Shown piece by piece: positions 1-5,226 of a stretch of DNA of 10,229 nt. Where the stretch lies: contig JAFTMM010000073.1 of NCBI GenBank assembly GCA_017452405.1, positions 1-10,229 of the forward strand. The letters are read 5' to 3'. The stretch comes from Clostridia bacterium (GTDB lineage Bacteria > Bacillota > Clostridia > Christensenellales > Pumilibacteraceae). Below the pieces are notes generated by a model, which saw only the letters and a program-made list of their open reading frames with translations, searched no databases and had not been told where the DNA came from. Positions within the stretch are counted from its first letter, which is position 1; each line of letters opens with the position of its first letter. Both the position numbers and the translations under genes were made by a program.

Positions 1-1
1 A

Positions 2-172
2 ACGCCTTGCTTGTTTGTCGGTTATAACACTTTTAACGGTTGCCATTATGACTTGAAAATTTACGTTCCCGATAGCGCGGTTAACGCATATAAACAAAAT
101 GCTATTTTTGATACTAACGTTGCAGAAAAAATTCAAAGTAATAACGGCGAGTCACAAACCGATAATGCTTAA
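2..172 (+). CDS. BspA-like leucine-rich-repeat protein, C-terminal end (partial)
   Basis: The window opens inside a reading frame that runs to a TAA at 170-172, giving 56 residues. The translation contains the pattern FNGCHYDLKIYVPDSAVNAYK, in which the IYVPDSAVNAYK part is characteristic of the last repeat of BspA/Treponema-type leucine-rich-repeat (LRR_5) surface proteins. Such proteins are usually secreted or surface-anchored and bind host or matrix partners, but nothing here shows what this one binds. After the repeat comes a short polar tail ending QTDNA, with no LPxTG or other anchor visible. The start, any signal peptide and the other repeats lie outside the window. A second, decayed copy of the same C-terminal unit lies just downstream. 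The family assignment comes from the repeat pattern only. Confidence 0.6.
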   Translation, partial: TPCLFVGYNTFNGCHYDLKIYVPDSAVNAYKQNAIFDTNVAEKIQSNNGESQTDNA

Positions 173-307
173 ATACAAAAAATGTGCCACGATATCTCCA
201 TAACGAATGATAAGTAGAGTAGTAATTTAGAAATATGATAGCACCCGTTCGGTAGATCTGAATAATTGTGGCGCTATCTTGGGGATATTTTATAAAACTT
301 TGAACAA

Positions 308-616
308 TTGCTGAACGATTATGCGTATAAACGGGTGTATAATATTATCAAACTGATAAAATTCTTATGTTCGGTATACGGTGAAGAGCTCATTGAGCTG
401 ACGAACGATGGCGCGTTTGAGAATTGTTCGGGACTCAATAGCATAACGTTTACTTCCACAACTCCCAGCGTCTTCGTCGGAAGTGATATTATAAACGGTT
501 GTCACGAAGACTTGCAGATCTTCATTTCTGCAGGCTCATTGGATAATTATAAGACGTACGTATTCGTTGACGATACGGTAGCTTCCAAGTTTGTAGAGGC
601 GCAAATAAGCGCATAA
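308..616 (+). pseudogene. BspA-like leucine-rich-repeat remnant
   Basis: The open frame starting at a TTG at 308 encodes 102 residues. Its second half carries one BspA-type LRR unit (GAFENCSGLNSITF) followed by the same terminal pattern as the upstream fragment: FVG-x4-NGCH-x-DLxIF against FVG-x4-NGCHYDLKIY. The first 30 residues have no recognisable LRR pattern, no ribosome site precedes the TTG, and several stops (215, 236 and 239, among others) lie just upstream in the same frame. I read it as the tail of a duplicated LRR gene that lost its upstream part, not as an intact gene. A short expressed protein cannot be excluded, since the strong terminator immediately after it implies transcription through it at some time. 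Confidence 0.5.
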
Positions 617-622
617 GTGAGA

Positions 623-663
623 AAAAAGGACGGTTTATGACGTGATGTGAACCGTCCTTTTTA
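623..663 (+). terminator. Rho-independent terminator after the LRR remnant
   Basis: A perfect 13-bp stem is formed by AAAAAGGACGGTT (623-635) and AACCGTCCTTTTT (650-662) around a 14-base loop. The T-run forms the end of the stem and continues with more T-rich sequence. It separates the LRR remnants from the oxidoreductase gene. The A-run at the base also allows some function on the minus strand. Confidence 0.88.
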
Positions 664-724
664 CTACTTTTCTAAAAATTATTAAACTATTTATATTTTT
701 TCCATTTTTACGCATACTGAGCGT

Positions 725-2020
725 ATGAATTCGATATGGACGGAAACGGCGCAAGCTCCTTCCTATGGGCAGTTAAACGAAGATTTAAAAACGGACGTTC
801 TCGTAATAGGCGGGGGAATTGCGGGAATATTATGCGCTTATATGCTTAAAAAAGCGGGTGTGGACTACGTTTTGGTTGAAGCAGACAGAATAGGCGCAGG
901 GATTACTAAGAATACGACGGCGAAAATAACGTCACAGCACGGCTTGATTTACCACACTTTAATAAAGAAGTTTGGCAGGGAAAAGGCAGGACTATATTTG
1001 GAAACCAACCAGTCGGCGGTTAGTAAATACCGTGAATTATGCCGTGATATTGATTGCGACTTTGAGGAAAAAGACGCGTTTGTTTATTCGATAGATAATC
1101 CGAAGAAGATCGAAAAAGAATTGAACGCTTTGAAAGAACTTGGATTTTCGGCGGATTATGCAGAATCCGTGCCGTTGCCGTTCAAAATAGCAGGCGCCGT
1201 GCGATTTGAGTGTCAGGCGCAGTTTCACCCTTTGAAATTTATGTATGCTATTTCTAAAGGACTGAATATCTATGAACATACCAAAGTTTTGGAAATTGCT
1301 CCAAACCTCGTTAAAACAAAGGGTGGAAATATTACTGCTAAAAAAATTATCGTTGCAACGCATTTCCCATTCATAAACAAGCACGGATTTTATTTTTTGA
1401 AGATGTATCAGCACCGCTCGTACGTAATAGCGCTTAAAAACGCAACTGACGTTAGCGGTATGTATCTCGACGATAACGAAAAAGGCTTGTCTTTCCGCAA
1501 TTACGACGATTTGCTTCTCCTCGGTGGTGGAAGTCACCGTACGGGGGAAAAGGGCGGTAATTGGGCTGTATTGCGCGAGTTTGCAAAACAGAACTATCCC
1601 GAAGCCGAAACGGTCTATGAGTGGGCGACACAGGACTGTATGCCACTTGACGGAGTTCCGTATATAGGGCATTATTCGGGAAGTACGCCCGATCTATACG
1701 TTGCAACGGGTTTTAATAAATGGGGAATGACCTCGGCTATGGTATCTGCTGAACTTCTTACCGATATGGTTTTGGAAAAAGAAAATCCCTATGCGGAGGT
1801 ATTTGATCCGTCACGTTCCATGCTCTGCGCTCAACTATTTGCAAATATAGGAAAGGCGGTGCTAAATCTCATAACACCGACCGTTCCGCGCTGTCCGCAC
1901 ATGGGTTGCGCTTTGAAATATAATCCCGATGAACGTTCTTGGGATTGTTCTTGTCACGGTTCGCGTTTTACCGAGGATAAAAAACTTATAGATAATCCTG
2001 CCACTAAGGATCTTAGCTAA
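725..2020 (+). CDS. FAD-dependent oxidoreductase with C-terminal Rieske [2Fe-2S] motif (YhfW-like)
   Basis: This 431-residue protein belongs to the D-amino-acid-oxidase/glycine-oxidase-like FAD family, fused to a Rieske module as in Bacillus YhfW. The dinucleotide-binding motif GGGIAG lies at residues 29-34, with the ribose-binding acidic residue E52 at the end of the second strand. A DAO-type C-terminal FAD segment (GVPYIG, then YVATGFNKWGMTSAM) lies around residues 310-340. The Rieske ligands are all present: C390-x-H392 and C408-x-x-H411, plus the disulfide cysteines C395 and C410. No signal peptide or membrane helix is evident, so it is probably cytosolic. Substrate and electron partner cannot be told from sequence. 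It ends soon after the Rieske motif, so the module is compact. The ATG at 725 fits the family's usual N-terminus but has no Shine-Dalgarno sequence. It stands alone between a terminator and the promoter of the next unit. Confidence 0.88.
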   Translation: MNSIWTETAQAPSYGQLNEDLKTDVLVIGGGIAGILCAYMLKKAGVDYVLVEADRIGAGITKNTTAKITSQHGLIYHTLIKKFGREKAGLYLETNQSAVSKYRELCRDIDCDFEEKDAFVYSIDNPKKIEKELNALKELGFSADYAESVPLPFKIAGAVRFECQAQFHPLKFMYAISKGLNIYEHTKVLEIAPNLVKTKGGNITAKKIIVATHFPFINKHGFYFLKMYQHRSYVIALKNATDVSGMYLDDNEKGLSFRNYDDLLLLGGGSHRTGEKGGNWAVLREFAKQNYPEAETVYEWATQDCMPLDGVPYIGHYSGSTPDLYVATGFNKWGMTSAMVSAELLTDMVLEKENPYAEVFDPSRSMLCAQLFANIGKAVLNLITPTVPRCPHMGCALKYNPDERSWDCSCHGSRFTEDKKLIDNPATKDLS

Positions 2021-2067
2021 TTGTGCAAATATTAGGTACAATACTTAAAAATCGTGCCAGCATTTAA

Positions 2068-2096
2068 TTTACCTCTGTTAAAGATTGTGTTATAAT
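2068..2096 (+). promoter_or_regulatory. Predicted sigma-A promoter of the ATP-grasp/nucleotidyltransferase unit
   Basis: The -10 box is a perfect TATAAT at 2091-2096 with an extended-10 TG at 2088-2089. The -35 box is a weak TTTACC at 2068-2073 with 17-bp spacing. The start of transcription would be near 2103, giving a leader of about 34 bases before the ATG at 2137. Confidence 0.65.
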
Positions 2097-2112
2097 ATAC
2101 TAAATATAGTAT
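2097..2112. promoter_or_regulatory. Small inverted repeat over the predicted transcription start
   Basis: ATACTA (2097-2102) and TAGTAT (2107-2112) form a perfect 6-bp inverted repeat with a 4-base spacer, directly after the -10 box and across the predicted +1. This is the usual place for a repressor operator, but short AT-rich inverted repeats arise often by chance. Confidence 0.3.
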
Positions 2113-2136
2113 GTGTTTAATTATGGATGTTGATTA

Positions 2137-2889
2137 ATGAAAGTTTTTGTACAAGCCGACAAAAATGGCTTACCGCACAATCATAATTTCTATAGTGCCT
2201 ATCAGGGCTTTTTGGAAATGGGCTTTGAGACGATAATGTTTAATCGCCTTGAAGAGCTAAAGGATAGCAATAGAAATGATATTGTAATCGGATATGTAGA
2301 TGACGTAAGAAAAAAACTGAGCTATTTTGGAGTAACCCCTCCTGAAATAGATTATCCTGAAGAGCTTAAAGCTTATTTAGGGAGAAAAATCTGGAGGTCG
2401 AAATTAAGTCACGTTGCCAATAATCCTGAACAATGGCCAATTTTCATAAAACCGATTGAGGATAAGAAATTTTCCGGAGTTGTTGTCCATTCTCCCAAAA
2501 ACTTAATAGGCTGTGGCACTTGTGGGGAAGATCCTGAAATATTTTGTTCAGAAGTTGTTAATTTCAAAGCAGAGTGGCGCTGTTTTGTTCGATACGGACG
2601 AATACTTGACGTAAGACCATATAGAGGTGAGTGGAGACTTCACTATGAGCCTACTGTGATTGAAAAGGCGGTATCCGAATATAAGACTGCGCCTAATGGT
2701 TTTGCAATTGATTTTGGCTTAACGAACGATGGTAGAACTCTACTAATCGAAGTCAACGACGGTTACGCCTTAGGTTCGTACGGATTGTTTTATTTGGACT
2801 ATGCAAAACTTTTATCTTCTAGGTGGGCAGAATTGACTAAAACCCAAGATGAGTGTGCTTTTGATATACACTATGGAAAATATAATTAA
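2137..2889 (+). CDS. ATP-grasp domain protein, R2K (CDC123-like) type
   Basis: A 250-residue protein with the conserved pieces of the R2K ATP-grasp clade (the group that includes eukaryotic CDC123): IFIKP with K105, DKKFSGVV with K110/K111, EWRCFV with E146 and R148, DVRPYRG with D158 and R160, and the metal-binding end AIDFG (D192) with LIEVND (E205, N207). ATP-grasp enzymes join a carboxylate to an amine or thiol through an acyl-phosphate; bacterial R2K members are thought to modify proteins or peptides, but the substrate is unknown. No signal peptide or membrane helix is seen, so it should act in the cytosol. It has a clear promoter but no Shine-Dalgarno; a four-codon frame (ATG 2123 to TAA 2135-2137) overlaps its ATG. 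Its last 17 bases overlap the next gene, so the two are probably co-translated. Family assignment is from motifs alone. Confidence 0.78.
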   Translation: MKVFVQADKNGLPHNHNFYSAYQGFLEMGFETIMFNRLEELKDSNRNDIVIGYVDDVRKKLSYFGVTPPEIDYPEELKAYLGRKIWRSKLSHVANNPEQWPIFIKPIEDKKFSGVVVHSPKNLIGCGTCGEDPEIFCSEVVNFKAEWRCFVRYGRILDVRPYRGEWRLHYEPTVIEKAVSEYKTAPNGFAIDFGLTNDGRTLLIEVNDGYALGSYGLFYLDYAKLLSSRWAELTKTQDECAFDIHYGKYN

Positions 2890-3628
2890 AGAAAAATTAA
2901 ATGAAATAGAACGCAGAGAAAATATAAAAATTCTACATTGCGTAGAATCGGGCAGTCGAGCTTGGGGATTTGCTTCTCCCGATAGTGATTATGATGTCCG
3001 TTTTATTTATGTGCGACCGAAAGAGTATTATTTGCGTCTAGATAAAACAAGAGACGTAATAGAGTGGCAACTTGACGATACTCTAGACATAAATGGGTGG
3101 GATATTCAAAAAGCTCTGCGCCTATTACATAAATCTAATCCTACTTTATTTGAGTGGAATTCTTCTCCTATTATTTATAAGACAACGGAAGAATGGACAG
3201 AAATATCTAATGTAATTAAAGAATTTTTTGTTGAAAAATCAGGTTTATATCATTATTTAAGTACGGCAAAAAGTAATTATAGAGTATATCTTAGAGGCGA
3301 AATTGTAAAATACAAAAAGTATTTTTACGTGCTTCGTCCTATCCTTGCGTGTAACTGGATATTGGCAGAAGGAACGCCACCACCCATGTTATTTAGCGAA
3401 CTTATGGATAAATATTTAGATGAAAATTTAAAATCGGATGTAAAAAAATTACTTGATATCAAAATCAATACGCCTGAAATATCAGAAGGGAAGCGTTTCG
3501 GCAAAATCAATGATTATATTGATAATAATATTGAGAAAATTGAAACAATCTTAAAAAATATGCCTACGAAAAAAACGCAACCTTGGGAAAAACTCAACTA
3601 TATTTTTACATCATTAGTTTTAAGATGA
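2873..3628 (+). CDS. RlaP/YcgL-type nucleotidyltransferase (DNA polymerase beta superfamily)
   Basis: A 251-residue protein with a minimal nucleotidyltransferase signature: GS at residues 27-28 followed by DSDYDVR, giving the metal-binding pair D39 and D41. The segments RAWGFASPDSDYDVRFIYV, DINGWD, NPTLFEWNSSPI and YVLRPILACNWI are typical of the Pfam RlaP family (B. subtilis YcgL). RlaP proteins are linked to RNA repair operons in other bacteria, but no activity has been shown for stand-alone members such as this. I chose the ATG at 2873 because the family begins near MENII; an in-frame ATG at 2849 would add eight residues. It overlaps the ATP-grasp gene by 17 bases and ends in a strong terminator, so the two genes form one unit. 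It is clearly AT-richer than the housekeeping genes to the right, which suggests horizontal acquisition. Confidence 0.85.
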   Translation: MENIIKEKLNEIERRENIKILHCVESGSRAWGFASPDSDYDVRFIYVRPKEYYLRLDKTRDVIEWQLDDTLDINGWDIQKALRLLHKSNPTLFEWNSSPIIYKTTEEWTEISNVIKEFFVEKSGLYHYLSTAKSNYRVYLRGEIVKYKKYFYVLRPILACNWILAEGTPPPMLFSELMDKYLDENLKSDVKKLLDIKINTPEISEGKRFGKINDYIDNNIEKIETILKNMPTKKTQPWEKLNYIFTSLVLR

Positions 3629-3668
3629 TTAAAAAAGATTGCCGGTTTACAGGCAATCTTTTTTAATC
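3627..3668. terminator. Bidirectional terminator between convergent genes
   Basis: A perfect 17-bp inverted repeat, GATTAAAAAAGATTGCC (3627-3643) and GGCAATCTTTTTTAATC (3652-3668), encloses an 8-base loop. A- and T-runs on both sides make it work in both directions. It overlaps the stop codons of both the nucleotidyltransferase (plus strand) and the DUF1934 gene (minus strand). Confidence 0.9.
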
Positions 3669-4052
3669 ATCATATTTGCAATCGAGATAAAGTTCGAACT
3701 TATCTGGACTGCCTTTTCCGCTAGAAACGTAATACAAAAGCTCAAGCAAGATACCCGACTCACTTTCCTCGCAAAGCACTTTACGCGGAAAAACCTTCAT
3801 GGGAATTTCGCCGAACGGAGTAGACACGGAGAAGGAGTGTTCTTTGCCTTCCTGCAAAATAATGGTATAATCCTCCTCGCTTTCTCTCCGAATAGACACG
3901 ATACCGTCCGAAATACCTATGGTAAATAACGCGCCCTCTTGACCGTAAGTAATATTGATACTGTTGCCGATACGGCAGACAGATCCGGTAGTCATGAGCG
4001 CGGACTGTCCGTCACGTTTTTCTTTAAGTTTAATAATTGCACTATGTTCCAT
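3663..4052 (-). CDS. DUF1934 family protein (YwiB-like, lipocalin-like beta-barrel)
   Basis: The predicted 129-residue protein fits the DUF1934/YwiB family: a string of short beta strands, a TTG-x-C motif near residue 22, an ITYGQEG segment, and a conserved second half with a HSFSVSTPFGEIPMKV strand pair ending in an acidic LELLYYV...FELYLDCKYDD tail. The family folds like a lipocalin and is cytosolic, but its function is not established. Two starts are possible: ATG at 4067 (134 residues) or ATG at 4052. I prefer 4052 because the first ATG lies inside the spacer of the promoter that seems to drive the gene, and the predicted transcript begins at the second ATG. No Shine-Dalgarno precedes either. 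The gene is divergent from the SpoVT-like gene and convergent with the nucleotidyltransferase. Confidence 0.78.
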   Translation of the reverse strand: MEHSAIIKLKEKRDGQSALMTTGSVCRIGNSINITYGQEGALFTIGISDGIVSIRRESEEDYTIILQEGKEHSFSVSTPFGEIPMKVFPRKVLCEESESGILLELLYYVSSGKGSPDKFELYLDCKYDD

Positions 4053-4058
4053 ATTAGT

Positions 4059-4087
4059 ATTATACATGGAGCGTTATCCAAAGTCAA
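4059..4087 (-). promoter_or_regulatory. Near-consensus sigma-A promoter of the DUF1934 gene
   Basis: On the minus strand, TTGACT (4087-4082) and a perfect TATAAT (4064-4059) are separated by exactly 17 bp. Seven bases downstream of the -10 box is position 4052, the A of an in-frame ATG, so the predicted mRNA has essentially no leader. The -35 box lies inside the first of the 21-bp repeats. Confidence 0.8.
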
Positions 4088-4133
4088 GCACCGCGTTAAC
4101 AAAGTCAAGCACCGCGCAATTAAAGTCCAAGCA
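4080..4133. repeat. Three direct repeats with 21-bp period in a divergent intergenic region
   Basis: AAAGTCAAGCACCGCG occurs twice exactly (4080-4095 and 4101-4116), and a third imperfect copy, AAAGTCCAAGCA, starts at 4122. The period is 21 bp, two helical turns, so all copies face the same side of the DNA. The leftmost copy contains the -35 box of the minus-strand promoter, and the others supply upstream TTGACT- or TTGGACT-like sequences. This arrangement suits a regulator binding cooperatively, or a tandem duplication of the -35 region. Confidence 0.7.
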
Positions 4134-4183
4134 TTAAGTCGAACGATTTTTCTCGATTTTTCGCATATAATCGACTTAATGCT
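4130..4183. promoter_or_regulatory. Perfect 13-bp inverted repeat around the spoVT-side -10 box (operator candidate)
   Basis: AGCATTAAGTCGA (4130-4142) and TCGACTTAATGCT (4171-4183) are perfect inverted copies with a 28-bp spacer; the arm centres are 41 bp apart, close to four helical turns. The right arm shares a base with the TATAAT at 4166-4171. The spacer also holds two CGATTTTTC copies 10 bp apart (4144 and 4154). A start of transcription near 4178 would leave most of the repeat outside the RNA, so a DNA operator is more likely than an RNA hairpin. Autoregulation by the SpoVT-like protein is a reasonable guess, not shown. Confidence 0.6.
4166..4171 (+). promoter_or_regulatory. Candidate -10 box of the spoVT-like gene
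   Basis: TATAAT lies 25 bases before the ATG at 4197, a suitable distance for a short leader. No good -35 box is found 16-18 bp upstream, and I could not fit a convincing sigma-G or sigma-F pattern either. The promoter may depend on an activator bound to the surrounding repeats. Confidence 0.45.
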
Positions 4184-4196
4184 ACATAATAAAAGT

Positions 4197-4736
4197 ATGA
4201 AAACGAACGGTATCATTAGAAAAGTAGACGGACTCGGAAGGGTAGTAATACCCAGAGAATATAGAAAACTGCATCGTATTTCCCTCGGTGATCCCATGGA
4301 AATTTCGTGCATGGAAAACGGTGAAATCATTCTCCGCAAAATGGACCTTACGCTTACGTTAGAGGAGCTTTCCGGCCCTGCAATTCGTGCGCTTTCCGAA
4401 CAGATCAAAGGCACGATTCTCGTATCCAATCTTGAAAAATGGCTTAGCGTGGGACACGGCGAATATAAAATGATGTTTGCTGGAAAACAGCTTCCCGAAG
4501 AAATCGTCAAGAAACTTCGCAGAAGGGAAAATTACTCTATTTTTGACATATCCGAAATTAAAGATCTCGGCATTACTTCCACCGAAAAAACTATTATGGT
4601 TGCCGAGCCTATTGCGGGAGAGTGTGACGTATTCGGCGCGCTTTTCGTAACGGGTAGAGAAGCTATGTCCGAAACGGACGTTATCCTCGTGCGTATGGCA
4701 GCGACAATACTCGGCAATTCGCTTCAAAAGTTTTGA
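4197..4736 (+). CDS. spoVT: SpoVT-like transcriptional regulator (AbrB N-terminal, GAF-like C-terminal)
   Basis: The 179-residue protein matches B. subtilis SpoVT in length and design. Residues 3-50 form a SpoVT/AbrB swapped-hairpin DNA-binding domain (TNGIIRKVDGLGRVVIP-REYRK...GDPMEI...GEIILRK). The rest, roughly 55-179, fits the GAF-like sensory domain and ends in a helix of the GNSLQ type. In Bacillus, SpoVT adjusts sigma-G-dependent forespore genes; in clostridia homologues also affect spore formation. Longer in-frame starts as far up as 3939 would run through the intergenic repeats and the antisense DUF1934 gene, so the ATG at 4197, which gives the classic MKTNGIIRKVDGLGR start, is clearly right. 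No Shine-Dalgarno is visible. It lies upstream of secG but has its own control region. The exact orthology to SpoVT, as opposed to another AbrB-family paralogue, is likely but not proven. Confidence 0.87.
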   Translation: MKTNGIIRKVDGLGRVVIPREYRKLHRISLGDPMEISCMENGEIILRKMDLTLTLEELSGPAIRALSEQIKGTILVSNLEKWLSVGHGEYKMMFAGKQLPEEIVKKLRRRENYSIFDISEIKDLGITSTEKTIMVAEPIAGECDVFGALFVTGREAMSETDVILVRMAATILGNSLQKF

Positions 4737-4791
4737 CAGCGCAAAGTAAAACATTTTATTGCAAAATTTTGAAAAATAAGCTCAAAACCGC

Positions 4792-4820
4792 TTGCATATC
4801 TCGGGGCTCTGTGCTATAAT
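4792..4820 (+). promoter_or_regulatory. Sigma-A promoter of secG
   Basis: TTGCAT (4792-4797) and a perfect TATAAT (4815-4820) are separated by 17 bp, with an extended-10 TG at 4812-4813. Transcription would begin near 4827, and the leader carries the ribosome site AGAGAGG at 4841-4847. Confidence 0.83.
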
Positions 4821-4853
4821 ACTTAGGATTGTAAAAACGCAGAGAGGTTTTAT

Positions 4854-5156
4854 ATGTTAAACAATTTGTTTATGGCGATATCCGCAGATGTTGCCGGTGT
4901 TCTTCAAACCATACGCACGGTTCTTATAATAGTTGAGGCAGTCCTTGCAATTGCCGTTGTCATAACGATTTTCTTCCAGCCTGCAAACACGACGGGCATG
5001 AGCGCAATCGACAACTCCGAAACGTATTACACCAAGAACAAGAAGCGTTCTACCGAAGGCATGATGAAACGAGCAACCACGATACTTGCTATACTTATGG
5101 CAGTAGTTGCGGTAGCATTCTTCGTAACGCTTTGCTTCGATAAGACGGGTGCTTAA
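4854..5156 (+). CDS. secG: Preprotein translocase subunit SecG
   Basis: A 100-residue membrane protein with two predicted transmembrane helices at about residues 20-41 and 74-95, joined by a cytosolic loop. The loop carries a recognisable SecG pattern, FFQPANTTGMSAIDNSETYY followed by KNKKRSTEGMMKR: the helix-ending Q, the GMSAI turn and the basic TEGMMKRAT segment before helix 2. SecG assists SecYE and SecA in moving proteins across the plasma membrane. The short length, two-helix layout and position just before rnr (a common secG-rnr order in Bacillota) agree. The ATG at 4854 is preceded by AGAGAGG seven bases away, and a strong promoter lies just upstream. Confidence 0.9.
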   Translation: MLNNLFMAISADVAGVLQTIRTVLIIVEAVLAIAVVITIFFQPANTTGMSAIDNSETYYTKNKKRSTEGMMKRATTILAILMAVVAVAFFVTLCFDKTGA

Positions 5157-5170
5157 TTAAACGAAATAGG

Positions 5171-5198
5171 GCAGCGGCAAATAACCGCTGCTTTTTTT
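5171..5198 (+). terminator. Intrinsic terminator between secG and rnr
   Basis: GCAGCGG (5171-5177) pairs with CCGCTGC (5185-5191) around the loop CAAATAA, followed by seven T residues (5192-5198). It should end most secG transcripts. Because no clear promoter is seen between it and rnr, rnr may depend on read-through. Confidence 0.9.
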
Positions 5199-5226
5199 GT
5201 GCCTCTCGTTACACACGGAGAAATTA

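Noticed and set aside
237..278. GATAGC/GCTATC inverted repeat between the LRR fragments, considered as a terminator
   Set aside because: Only six pairs across a 30-base spacer and no T-run.
1037..1706. Two long minus-strand open frames (211 and 84 codons) opposite the oxidoreductase
   Set aside because: They are antisense shadows of a well-supported gene with complete FAD and Rieske motifs; their translations show no recognisable domain and no ribosome site.
4080..4133. CRISPR-like array
   Set aside because: The period is only 21 bp with three copies and almost no spacer, and no cas genes are present.
3939..4196. Upstream extension of the spoVT-like frame to an ATG at 3939
   Set aside because: It would read through the antisense DUF1934 gene and the intergenic repeats and add about 86 residues unknown in the family; the start at 4197 gives the standard SpoVT N-terminus.
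4741..4762. Weak hairpin GCAA..TAAAA / TTTTATTGC after the spoVT-like gene, considered as a terminator
   Set aside because: Almost entirely A-T pairs with a bulge and no following T-run; not convincing.
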